From Plantago major (Eukaryota > Streptophyta > Magnoliopsida > Lamiales > Plantaginaceae), in contig CM048840.1 in assembly GCA_026545765.1 (NCBI GenBank), positions 54,436,580-54,500,579 on the forward strand: a DNA stretch of 64,000 bases. The letters run 5' to 3'. The notes under the pieces were generated by a model that did not search any database, was not told the DNA's origin, and was given only the letters and a program-made list of their open reading frames with translations. Every line of letters begins with the position of its first letter. Within the stretch, counting starts at the first letter, position 1. The position numbers were made by a program, and so were the translations under genes. Below are positions 22,734 through 32,781 of the stretch, piece by piece.

Positions 22734-23211
22734 TTGAGTTTAGCTGGGTACTCGAATGGCGATTATCTTGATCAACGCTTGATAGGAAAAGCACCTCGTG
22801 AACTTGTCGGTTTACGGTACTAGACTTATCTCGTGGTTTAGCAAGAAGCAAAACTCAATTGCAACTTCTACCACAGAGGCTGAATATATTGCTGCTGGTT
22901 GTTGTGCAACACAAATTCTGTGGATACAACAACAACTTAAAGACTATAGACTCGATGAGAAGAAAACTCCCATTTTCTGTGACAACACAAGTGCTATTGC
23001 GATTACATAGAATCCTAAATTTCATGCCAGAACAAAGCATATTGATGTTAGACATCACTTCATCAGAGACCATGTTAAAAAAGGCAATATAGAGATACTC
23101 AAGATTGGCACTGAAGACCAACTTGCAGATATCTTCACTAAGCCACTGCAAGAAAGTAGATTCTTAGCCTTAAGACATAGTCTTGGACTAATGGAACTAC
23201 CAATGAACTGA
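22734..23211 (+). pseudogene. pol: copia RNase H (copy A)
   Basis: Motifs are ISWFSKKQNSIATSTTEAEY, AAGCCATQILWIQQQLKDY, FCDNTSAIAIT, then KHIDVRHHFIRDHV and LADIFTKPLQESRFL, ending MELPMN and stop at 23211. The N-terminal part, where copy B has GYSDADFAGS, is degraded to GYSNGDYLDQ, and a frameshift follows. A stop also follows IAIT. Confidence 0.85.
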
Positions 23212-23224
23212 AAAAGTTCAGGAA

Positions 23225-23362
23225 TCTGGAACGGGCATCCAGAGAAGAGGTATCTGGAATGGGCATCCAGAGAAGAGAAAAGAGAAATCTGGAACGGGTA
23301 TCCAGAAGTAAAAAAGGCTAAAGAGCAAAAAGACAGCTTAAGATCTATGAGACGGGAACTCA
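23225..23362 (+). promoter_or_regulatory. Cluster of four small stem-loops downstream of pol (copy A)
   Basis: Three near-identical hairpins (TCTGGAACGGGCATCCAGA at 23225-23243, then 23253-23271 and 23288-23306) and a fourth with another stem (TGAGACGGGAACTCA, 23348-23362) lie just after the pol stop. Loops share A-C/T-GGG. Copy B has a matching cluster at 31971-32153 and copy C2 at 57958-58037. Function is unknown. Confidence 0.6.
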
Positions 23363-23989
23363 GATATCTGAATCACTCTATAAACAGGGAACACAAAGGA
23401 GAATAGTACAACTATCTGCAGTCAACTACTCTCTTGAAATTCGCATTATTTCTATCTTGATGAAAAATTTAGAAAAATACTAAGTATTAGACAGATTCAG
23501 ATGCAAACAGTGTTCTTGGTCATACAAAAACGTGATTCAGATAGCTAATAGCCAAAATTCATTAAATGGGCACAATTACACTTGTTGATTGTGATCATTG
23601 CTGAAGAAGCAATGGTGACCCTTGATGAAATTAAGCGTTTGATCTATACGGTGGAAATTAATTCACTGTAAATAGTGGACTGTAAAAATTCTGACAAAGC
23701 CCACTTTGCATTTAATGCCGAACTAGCTTTTGCTCATGCATGCTTGCAAATCACAGATACGTACACACAAAATCAATTTGTATGTATTTGTCTGTTGAGA
23801 TTCTATTGCTATATATGTAGGATTTTGGCAAAAGAAATCACTTTCACCTAATCCAAAATTCCGACTTACACAAAAATAGCAAAACCTTCTTTTGATTCTC
23901 TGCAAATCAAGATTAAGTTTTTCTGCAAAGAATTACCGAATCAAATCTCTTTCAAACACCAATCCAAATTCCCTACACTATATAAAGAG
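23363..23989 (+). other. Leader between pol and the extra ORF (copy A)
   Basis: Non-coding. A block GTGATCATTGCTGAAGAAGC at 23591-23610 is conserved in copy B at 32378-32397. A TATA box at 23810 precedes the extra ORF. Confidence 0.55.
23810..23817 (+). promoter_or_regulatory. Putative internal promoter TATA box for the extra ORF (copy A)
   Basis: TATATATG followed by TAGGATTTTGG lies 180 bp before the extra ORF start. The same box and spacing are found in copy B (32596) and in C2 (57539-57544, minus). Confidence 0.5.
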
Positions 23990-24612
23990 ATGGCCCCAAA
24001 GAATTCTTCCACACAGAAATCTCAATCCTCCACTAGTACTGCTGAAAAGCAAGCACCAGAGTTGGTTATTGTGAACAACCGACTGGTAGGAGATTTTAAT
24101 CCTGACCATTGGAATTCAAATCACAGAATGATTTGGGGTGGTGCCATGGTTGAGGAATACCTCACGGCTGCAATAGAGAACCAAGCCGATGTAAGTCGAT
24201 TCTTGACATGCTTGAAAAGGCACAAATCAAGGATTTCTATCGCTGCCCAAGTGGAATTTCATCACTCGATGTGTTGGAATTCTACAAAAACTCAGGATAA
24301 TTTCTGTGTTTCAAGGCACCTTTGCAATAGTGTTCCAAAACCTCGATCAAGGAAAGGAAATCCTTCTGGACTTAACAACTTTCTGTAAGTTGTTTGAGCT
24401 TCAAAATCTTGGAAAGGATTTTGAAATAAACACCAAGGATGATGATCTCCTTGAAGGTGTTAAACAATTGTACAGTGACGTGTGTGATCTTGAAAAATCA
24501 GATACACCCACTGAGTACAAGCTTGCTGACATCCGAACCAGACATCTGATGGTTCACTGGGATGTATTGGCTTGCATTCTTCACAGATGCTTTGACGGAA
24601 ACATGAAAGCTA
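23990..24612 (+). pseudogene. Extra copia ORF, N-terminal fragment (copy A)
   Basis: The start MAPKNSSTQKSQSSTSTAEK and then VIVNNRLVGDFNPDHWNSNH, RMIWGGAMVEEYLTAAIENQ match copies B (32782) and C2 (57346, minus). A frameshift near 24200 moves the continuation to another frame: FCKLFELQNLGKDFEINTKD, LLEGVKQLYSDVCDLEKSDT, DIRTRHLMVHWDVLACILH. The layout (a globular domain between RNase H and the 3' LTR) recalls the env-like or PF20167-type proteins of SIRE and Athila elements, but that link is inference. The ORF is cut at about 24612, where inverted LTR sequence starts. Confidence 0.7.
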
Positions 24613-24980
24613 TCTGAGGCTTTGCACTTCCTTACTCAGCAATCTTTGGGTGTCAGAAACCCCTTGAAAAACTTGTCTTCTAAAGACACTTATTTTCTTC
24701 AAGGTATCTGAGCCGAGGTATCTGAGGAGACCTTTCTCCTTAGTCTTCAGCAATCTTGTGCAGTCTCTTGATCTTCAATAAAATGAGCTATTCCTGCTCG
24801 ATGCTTGCTTCTTGGTCTTCTTCAAAGATATAAAATTATAATCTGAGACCTAACATCCTATACAAAATATGCTAGACTAACATACTCAATAAAATTCCTC
24901 TTTTACAATGTTTAAGTGAACTAAGAGTATTAGTTATCTTTCTAAGCTAAGATAAGTCACTAGGGTTTATTGATCAAAAT
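24613..24980 (-). mobile_element. Partial copia LTR, inverted (copy F)
   Basis: Read on the minus strand it matches about the first 370 bp of the copia LTR, except that the terminal 20 bases (TGTTAGGAATATCTGTTTAG) are missing. Internal sequence follows directly to the right, so this is the 3' LTR of a minus-strand copy, joined to copy A in inverted orientation. Confidence 0.8.
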
Positions 24981-24992
24981 TTCCCCCTTTTG
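24981..24992 (-). promoter_or_regulatory. Polypurine tract (copy F)
   Basis: On the minus strand this reads AAAAGGGGGAA directly before the LTR remnant. It matches AAAAAGGGGGAAATT in copy B. Confidence 0.7.
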
Positions 24993-25329
24993 CAGTCACC
25001 TATGACTATCTAAATAACCTATCATGAACTGGATGACGAAACAATCAAACACTTAAACATTTCTTCTGATCCTTTCAATTCATTTATTTAAGTGCATAAA
25101 GTAACATCAACCAAATCACAAGGTGTGATCTTTGCTGACAAGTTATCTTTTATAGATTGATATCTGAGAGTAGGTTCATCAGATAAAATTACAAGTAAGA
25201 ACATAGATAACTTTCACACAAATAAACATTAAAGTACAGTCAACAAGATACAAAATTACACAACTTATAGGACAACAGGAATGTCCAAGTTCCAAGTGAA
25301 CATCCTAAAAGTTGGTCTTCAAGTCTTCT

Positions 25330-26729
25330 TCTTCAGCTCCTTTGGAAAACCCTGTCACCATATCTATCAGTGTCATCTGAGTAATCAAGAATGTAAGTTC
25401 TGATGGTCACCTCAGCTTTCCTTGCATCCTCAGCATTCTGCTTGTAAGGTTTGGTGGGATGGTTTTTGACCATGTTTTCTATCCAAAGATATTTATCCAT
25501 TGCCAAACATGTTCAAGCTGTATTTCTAAGGGATTGTAGTACTCATAGATCTTTCTCAGATACTCTAGATCTCCCAGAAATTGCTCTTTGGTCATATAGA
25601 ATGACTCATAAGGTTCTACTGCCAGCTTTGTCCTTGAACTAGTGCTCATATAACATTTTCAAGTTCATGCACATCATCAGGCTTGTGATAAGGGCAGGCA
25701 TCAGATAACTCCTTCTTCCTAGCTATCTCTCTGACTTTTATTTCAAAGTCTAGCCAATGCTTGACACGATCCTTAGGCATCAAATCTTGCTTGTCTTTTC
25801 TCCATGCCATCATCTGCTTGAAAACGGGAACTGGTAGTCCTCCTTCATTGACTAATAGATGTTTCAGCTTCAGTACCCAGTAACCATTATGTTGATGAAT
25901 GCATCTGTACAAAGAGGGATCACAATCAATCTTCACATACTTAATCATAGCATCTTCAGGCTTTGGTGGTAGTGGATTGCCGAATCTTAGAGCTCTTTCT
26001 CTATTCCTCTTATGTCTGGAGTTTTCTTTCCTTGTTGGGGGGTTATCATTTGAAGTACCTTGCTGGATAGACTTGGTGTTTCCAAAAGGTGTCCTAGCTG
26101 CTAAAGGAATTGCAGCTAAAGGCTTAGATTGGCTACTTGATTTCCTCTTTCTGTGAAGAGGATTTTCATCTCCATCTTCCTCATCATCATCATCATCATC
26201 ATCAAGATGAGTGTCCACTGAATCCCTGCAGCCATCATTGTTGCCTTTCTATCTCTTTTCAGAGATCTCTTCTTCTTCTTCTTCTTCTTCTTCTTCTTCT
26301 TCTTCTTCAAGATCTCTAAACTTTCTTCTCCTTGAGCTCTTGGCAGCTACTGGAGGTTTATGAGATCTTGCCCTTGTAGTCACTCTTCCAGTGATAGGGA
26401 CTATCTGTAGTTGACTAGGGGTTATACTTTGGAGTTGGGCTTCTTCATATATCATCTTTTGTTTGCCTTTCCCCTTTGGTAGCTTTTCTGGAACTTTCCC
26501 CCTTAGCAATTGGAGACTGATCAAAATTCTCCAGGAGTTTGACAAAAGATTCTGACAGAGAGTCAAAATTTTTGTTAAGACCATCATATGCAGCATTCAG
26601 TTGTTGCAGTTCAGCTCTCAGTGTAGCATTCTGCTGTGCAAGGCCAGTTTCCTTATTGGTGAGTTTGGAAACCTCAACAACTACTTGATTGATTGTAGTT
26701 GTGGCAGTGTTGGCCTGATCATATGCAGC
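25330..26729 (-). pseudogene. Extra copia ORF, C-terminal fragment (copy F)
   Basis: On the minus strand the region encodes VTTRARSHKPPVAAKSSRRR, a poly-Glu run from a (CTT) microsatellite, then KPLAAIPLAARTPFGNTKSI, ALRFGNPLPPKPEDAMIKYV, YRCIHQHNGYWVLKLKHLLV and MAWRKDKQDLMPKDRVKHWL. These match the C-terminal part of the extra gene in copy B (39183-40030). Frameshifts break it, and the piece starts abruptly where an Athila LTR fragment abuts at 26730. Highly charged, low-complexity segments alternate with a compact domain that contains the conserved IHQ-NGYW and HLLVNE words. No function is recognised. Confidence 0.7.
26268..26308. repeat. (CTT)n microsatellite in coding frame
   Basis: It encodes a run of about 14 glutamates on the minus strand in the extra ORF. 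A nearby (TCA) run at about 26182-26204 encodes aspartates. Confidence 0.9.
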
Positions 26730-27340
26730 TGATGCGTCAAATCAAGTCTTTAATTTGTTTATAGCCAAAGTCACAAATCAAGATCACTAGAAAACCGTAG
26801 TGAAGTGATGAGTTGCCCCGAGTGTCGTTCTCGAAGGACTTGACTAAGCTTTTTTGCAAGTGCAAGTTTAGTTAATCGACCGAAAATCAAGTAAAGCAGG
26901 TAACAGAGATTGGTGATAAGTTTTTGCTTCAAAATAGATGTAACTCAGAGTTTTTTATGAAAGACCCAACCAATCAACTCAACACAATCCCCCTAGAGAC
27001 AATCATACAAAGAACGCTTCGCTTTATATCTATAAAGACACGCAGGTCGGTGGTAAGTAAATAGTTCATGTTAGCAAGTAAGGCCTGCAATGAAGGATAC
27101 GACTTTTGAAAGTGAAATCGTTTAATTAAAGTAGTAGAGTCGTCAATTCTACTAGTAAGCGTTTGTAGTCAAATGTGTTGGGCTTAAATCGTAAGTAAAC
27201 TTGAGGTGCAAATCCCTCTTGTAGATTTTGGGTATCAGAAAACGATTACTAAAGCATTGAACTACAAACGATTCACAAGATAAAACAAATAGTGAAGTTG
27301 TGTAATTTCATCCAAAAGATCCTATACTAGCTACAATTCC
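26730..27340 (-). mobile_element. Athila-type LTR fragment
   Basis: The start TGATGCGTCAAATCAAG and the block CGAGTGTCGTTCTCGAAGGA match the first part of the LTR at 58448 (TGATGTGTCAAATCAAAG, GGTCGGTCTCGAAGGACTTA) in the same orientation. It is therefore the U5 end of a minus-strand Athila-type LTR inserted into copia copy F. It is cut off near 27340. Confidence 0.65.
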
Positions 27341-28694
27341 TAAATGGGAAAATTACACCAACTCCCCCTAGTAAACCCCCCCCCCCCCCCCCCCAACTCA
27401 TTGTAGTCCTTGACATTTCTACAATTACATATTGGTCCATTTCCTAATTTTAAAGTTTACCATTCAAACATGGCCTTATCTTAAACCCTCACATGTCTTC
27501 ACTATCCTTCTTATTCAACAATAAATAACTTTTCACACCATTTCAATAAAATTTGTTGGATTTTTAACATCATTTTTGTTCTATAGACGAACCATAGTTT
27601 GGCCATTAAATAATACACTACACATGCTTCTGACACAATAATACGCGTAGCGTGTTATTTATAATTCTAATATTTTATTTTCTAATATCATAGAAATATT
27701 CTCAATTTGGTGCATCATTATAACTCTAGTATCATATTTGCAAACATCATACGAATAATTATAGCTAGTATTTTATTTCCTAATATCATACAAATAATTT
27801 TAGTATTTTATTTGCCAACTTTGGCTTAAGTTTTAATTTTTTTTTTACATTTCACATATCTATCTTACTCATTCAATTTTAATTTGGTGCATACATGCCT
27901 TTTTCTGATTAGGTTTCCTTCTAGTTCGTTGATGTGATTATTACCTTTTATTTATATTTTAGAAATCTTATTATTTTTTTTTGAGTTATGTTGTCGTATA
28001 TTTAACAAAATATAATCTTAGTTTCTTGTTACATTTGGTTTATAAATGTAAAAAAAGTGAATTTCATTTGGTACCTCTATTAGATACCTCAATGATATTA
28101 TTAGTAGTTAGTACTACATATTTAGGTTTGAAGTATCATAATTTGACCGGTACTAATTAAATGGCAAACTCACCTAAAAAAGCATTGGATAAATGGAGGA
28201 AATAAAATGTAACAAAAAATTTGGCTCAAGTTTGAATAAACTTTTTAATTTAACTTTAATCTGATACGTTCATCTTACACATTCTATTTAAATTTTGGTG
28301 CTAACACGTGTCCCTTTTATTTATATTTGGAGCAATAATAATTGTTTATATCAATTTCATAATAAAATGAATGTTAATAATAGAAGTGTAAATTGTAAGT
28401 TTAAATTAAGGATGTGTTTGTCTACAATTTGACCTTTAGACTATATTGTTATTGATTTATGAAACCTGTCCTAATGTGTTATTGTTGATATGTCAGGGAC
28501 CCCACCAGCTCCCCCTAGTAAACACCCTTCCTAAATTCTTACCACAAACCCATTGGATGACTAGCTATGCAATCCAGTCATGTTCCACACATCCAACATG
28601 CAATATGCGTATACACAAATCCAATGAATAATAAAAATTTACCTATTAAGCAAAAGAAGTTCAGCCAATTACCAAATTATGACGGATTTGATTC
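27341..28694. other. AT-rich region bounded by a 20-base direct repeat and a poly-C run
   Basis: CACCARCTCCCCCTAGTAAA occurs at 27356 and again at 28503 with one difference. A run of 19 C lies at 27376-27394. The DNA between is AT-rich with no coding frame. Confidence 0.55.
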
Positions 28695-30291
28695 TGTTAG
28701 GAATATCTGTTTAGATTTTGATTAGCAACCTAATGGCTTATCTTAGCTCAGAAGGTAAATAGTACTGTTAGTTCACTTGAACATTGTAAAAGAGGGAGTT
28801 TACTGAGTATGTTAGTCTAGCAAATCTTGTATAGGATGTTAGGTCTCTGAATGTAATTTTTATATCCTTAACGTAACAAAAAAGAAGGCATCCAGCAGAA
28901 GAGTTCAACGTATTGAAGATTCGAAGACTGCACAAGATTGCTGAAGACTAAGGAGATTGGTCTTCTCAGATATCTACTTCTAGATACCTTGAAGAAATAA
29001 GTGTTTTTCAATAAACAAGTTTCACAAAAGATATCTGAGAACACAAGGTTACTGAGTAAGGAAAAGTGCCCACATAAACCCACGTTCAGATACCTTGGAT
29101 AAAACTATGTTTCTGGGAAACAATGTTTCAATAGGTATCTGGAGATGTGAAGGTCTCTGGAAAAGGACATGCAATGCTTCAGAAAGCGTGTATAGTTTCG
29201 TTGGCACTACATGACAAAAATTGTACAGTGCAATAAATGCGCAGACAGAGACATCTGAACAAAAGAGGAAATCTCTGAAAAGAGACAACGTCTTCTGCAG
29301 TACTATTTACAGATATCAATAGTTTGAATTTCATTGTGCTTAACGGATACTATTCAAACAACATGATTTTCAACTATAAATATCACCACTTAGAATGCTT
29401 GAAAATAAACCAAGAACTTACACACAGAACTTACAACTTATTCAAGCATACAATCCTTCAAACTACTAATTCTGTAAATTACTGTTGCGACCAAGCTCTT
29501 GAATTCTAAGTAGCACGAAAGTTCTAAGTGTCCTGATCCTTAACAGCCATTGCTATCTGTGAAGGAGTTGAATCAAAAGATCAAGTATCTGAGATTCATT
29601 CTCTAGAACATTTAACTTAGACTTGGGTCAGTAAAGAATATATCACCACACATTGTGAAGTGTGTTAAGTGATTCTTGTTCTATAGAGTATTCCTTCATA
29701 ACTGAAAAAGTTATTAAGACTACTCACCTGACAAACTACCTTAACCAACACCACACATGGCGTGGAGTACATGAAGTACTTAGTTTGGGAAACTAAGGAA
29801 CAACTCCAAGGTTACTGAGCACATGATGTATTTAGTTTGGGAAACTAAGGAATAGCTCAAAGGTTTCTGAGTACAGGAAGTACTTGGCTGAGAAAGCCGG
29901 AGAATAACTCAGGGGGAACACTTGATTGGGAACCTAGTGTAAAAGGAAATCAAGGGATATGATTATTGTAAGGAGAACTCAATATCTATCTTAGTGAATT
30001 TTAAGTCCTGAGAAAGGGCAAGTGGATTAGTTGAAGGATTACGCCACTATAAAGATCTGTGTTATTTACTTTCTGCAACTTATTAATTGCTTTATTTACC
30101 TTGCTGAGTATTTACACACTTATATCTTGCAAAGCACGTGCACTTATCACATAGAAAGTTTTCCACTCTCTGAATATAAGTATCAGATATCTTCACACAT
30201 ATCTGAGAAACTGTTTTATCGTCAAAAGTTTTAAAAGACTATTCACCCCCCCCCCCCCCAGTCTTTTACATTATCGTTATCTGGACCAACA
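28695..30291 (+). mobile_element. 5' LTR of copia copy B
   Basis: It starts TGTTAGGAATATCTG and ends GGACCAACA with a primer-binding site after it. Length 1597 bp. It is very similar to 40583-41472, so the insertion is fairly young. TATA box at 29375-29382. A poly-C run of 14 is at 30246-30259. Confidence 0.9.
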
Positions 30292-30293
30292 AG

Positions 30294-30306
30294 TGGTATC
30301 AGAGTA
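30294..30306 (+). promoter_or_regulatory. Primer-binding site (copy B)
   Basis: TGGTATCAGAGTA matches the initiator tRNA-Met type site over its first 11 bases, two bases after the LTR. Confidence 0.8.
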
Positions 30307-30405
30307 GGAAGTTCCCAGGACTTCTGCACTCTAGATCCCAGATAAGTGCCCACTAACTGATTTTGACCTACACTTGATTTGTTTGTTTAGTATATTTTTC
30401 GTAGG

Positions 30406-30524
30406 ATGTCTTTAAGTGACGCTCCAGTTCTCAAGCCAGAGAACTATGAGAAATGGAAGAACAACATGATGCTCCACCTAGAAGCCATCAGTGACGAAAT
30501 GATCGAAGTTATAAAGAATGGCCC
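30406..30524 (+). pseudogene. gag: gag N-terminal stub fused to RT (copy B)
   Basis: Forty codons, from MSLSDAPVLKPENYEKWKNN to MIEVIKNGP, match copy A gag. The sequence then jumps directly into the RT region, removing the rest of gag, the protease and the integrase (about 4.2 kb in copy A). The fusion is out of frame. Confidence 0.9.
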
Positions 30525-30527
30525 CAT

Positions 30528-31427
30528 GTGTTTGTTGAAGGAATATCTGTCATTGGAACTAAGTGGATTTTCAGAAACAAAATGAATGAGTCTGGTGAAA
30601 TAACCAGAAACCAAGCAAGGTTGGTTGCCAAGGGATTCACTAAGACTGAAGGACTAGATTTTGATGAGTCATATGCTCCAGTCGCAAGTTTGGATGCAAT
30701 CAGACTATTTCTAGCCTTTGCAGCTCATAATGACTTTAAAGTTTACCAAATGGATGTCAAGAGTGCATTTCTAAATGGTAAGCTTGCTGAAGAAGTCTAT
30801 GTTGATCAACCACCAGGCTTTGAAGTTTCCTCAGAAAGCAAGATGGTATATAAACTCCAGAAAGCTCTATATGGACTGAAATAAGCTCCAAGAGCATGGT
30901 ATGATACATTGGCTAAATACTTGCTGGAAAGTGGATTCAAGAAAGGAGAAGTTGATAAAACTCTCTTTACATTGAACCATGATGAAAAACTACTCTTAGT
31001 CCAAGTATATGTTGATGGCATAATCTTTGGATCTAAGGACAAGCAACTTTGTGAAGACTTTGCTAATCTAATGAAAAGTAAATTTGAGATAAGCATGATA
31101 GGAGAATTGAATTACTTCCTAGGGTTGCAAGTCAAGCAACTTGATGATGGAATATTCATTAGTCAAACAAAGTATGAAAAAGATATGCTCAACAAGTTTA
31201 ATCTAAAGCCTTCTGAAAAGAATGCTAAGATACCCATGAGCATTGGAACCAAAATGACCTATACTGAATCTGACAAGAGTGTTGAAGAACATAAGTATAG
31301 AAAATTAATTGGGTCTCTACTATACCTCACTGCAAGTAGACCAGATATTCAATATGCAGTTGGTGTGTGTGCAAGATTTCAAACAAATCCAATGCAATCA
31401 CACTACAACACTGCTATGAAATTCTGA
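30528..31427 (+). pseudogene. pol: copia reverse transcriptase (copy B), catalytic Asp lost
   Basis: RT motifs are clear: [80 protein letters not shown]. The catalytic box reads YVDGIIFGS where copy A has YVDDIIFGS, so one essential aspartate is replaced by glycine. A stop follows ALYGLK at 30884. The enzyme would be dead even without the stop. Confidence 0.9.
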
Positions 31428-31960
31428 GGTATGTGAAAGGTACTGTAGAAGTTGGAGTGTGGTATCCAAAAGATAGTGGAATGAGTTTGGTTGGCTACTC
31501 AGATGCTGACTTTGCTGGATCACTACTTGATAAAAAGAGCACTTCAGGAACATGTCATTTCCTTGGCTCTAGATTGATATCTTGGTTCAGCAAGAAACAA
31601 AACTCAATTGCCACATCAACCACTGAGGCAGAATATGTTGCTGCTGGGTGTTGTGCTTCACAAATATTGTGGATACAACAACAACTCAGAGACAATGAGA
31701 TTAATGAAGAGAAAATTCCCATTTTCTGTGACAACACAAGTGCTATTGCAATCACTCAGAATCCTAAGTTTCATGCTTGAACAAAGTACATTGATGTTAG
31801 ACACCACTTCATTAGAGATCATGTTGAAAAAGGTAATATTGAGATACTCAAGATTGGTACTGAAGATCAACTTGCAGATATCTTCACAAAGCCTCTGCAA
31901 GAAAGTAGACTCCTAACCTTGAGACAAAGTCTTGGGTTAATGGAACTATCAAGGAGCTAA
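31412..31960 (+). pseudogene. pol: copia RNase H (copy B)
   Basis: RNase H motifs are well kept: GYSDADFAGSLLDKKSTSGT, STTEAEYVAAGCCASQILWI, FCDNTSAIAITQNP, then a stop at FHA*, then KYIDVRHHFIRDHVEKGNIE and LADIFTKPLQESRLL, ending MELSRS at 31960. One frameshift separates it from RT. Confidence 0.9.
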
Positions 31961-31970
31961 AAGTGTGGTC

Positions 31971-32153
31971 ACTGAGACAAGAACTCAGTAAGACAAAGGA
32001 AGAAAAAGAAGGGATTAGATATCTGGAATAGGAATTCAGATATCAAAGGCAAGAGGTGAAACACTTAGCAAAAAGGTATCTGAGACATGTACTCAGATAT
32101 CAAAGGTTGAGGGTAAAATGAATATTTGAAGATTTCTGAGACGGGTACTCAGA
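31971..32153 (+). promoter_or_regulatory. Cluster of four stem-loops downstream of pol (copy B)
   Basis: Hairpins are ACTGAGACAAGAACTCAGT (31971-31989), 32018-32044 (arms GATATCTG / CAGATATC), 32076-32101 (arms ATCTGAG / CTCAGAT) and TCTGAGACGGGTACTCAGA (32135-32153). Stems differ from copy A (CTGAG/CTCAG instead of CTGGA/TCCAG) but pair, and the loop ACGGG is kept in the last one. Confidence 0.6.
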
Positions 32154-32781
32154 TATCTATGAGATCACATAGTGAGGGGGAACACAAAAGAAGAATGTAG
32201 TACACCTATCAGTAGTCGACTACTCTTGTGTTTTGTATTATTTCTATATTTGTGAAATATATGAACAGTTGCATTGAGATAGATTCAGAAAACTATCCCC
32301 TAGTCACACAAAAGAAATGTGATTCATATAGCTACTCGCCAAATTTCATTAATTGGGCACGATTACATGTAGTGATTGTGATCATTGCTGAAGAAGCAAT
32401 CCATGCCCTTGATGAAATGGGCGTTCCATATTAACGGCCAAGATTATTTCTCGGTAAAAAGTAGTGGACTGTAAAAATAGTTATGGCCCACTAGAATTTA
32501 ATGCAAAACAGTTTTCACCCATGCCACTCTGCACGTACACAGATCCATATACACAAAATTAATTTGTGAGTATATGTCTGTTGGATAAACGTTGCTATAT
32601 ATATAGGATTTTGGTAAAAGAAATTACTTTCGCCTAATCCAACATTCACTTACACAAAAATAGCAAAAACCCTTCAAAAATTTATGCAAATCCCTGTTCT
32701 TCACTTAGTTATTATGCAAAGAATCACTAAAATCTCACTCTAATCTCTTTCCGACTTTCAAAAACTTAACTATTTAAAGAT
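32154..32781 (+). other. Leader between pol and the extra ORF (copy B)
   Basis: Non-coding, with the conserved block at 32378-32397 and the TATA box at 32596. No gene. Confidence 0.55.
32596..32605 (+). promoter_or_regulatory. Putative internal promoter TATA box (copy B)
   Basis: TATATATATA followed by GGATTTTGG lies 186 bp before the extra ORF ATG, as in copies A and C2. Confidence 0.5.

Noticed and set aside
26116..26319. ORFs with poly-Lys, poly-Leu or poly-His
   Set aside because: They are shadow frames of the CTT/TCA microsatellites inside the minus-strand extra copia gene.
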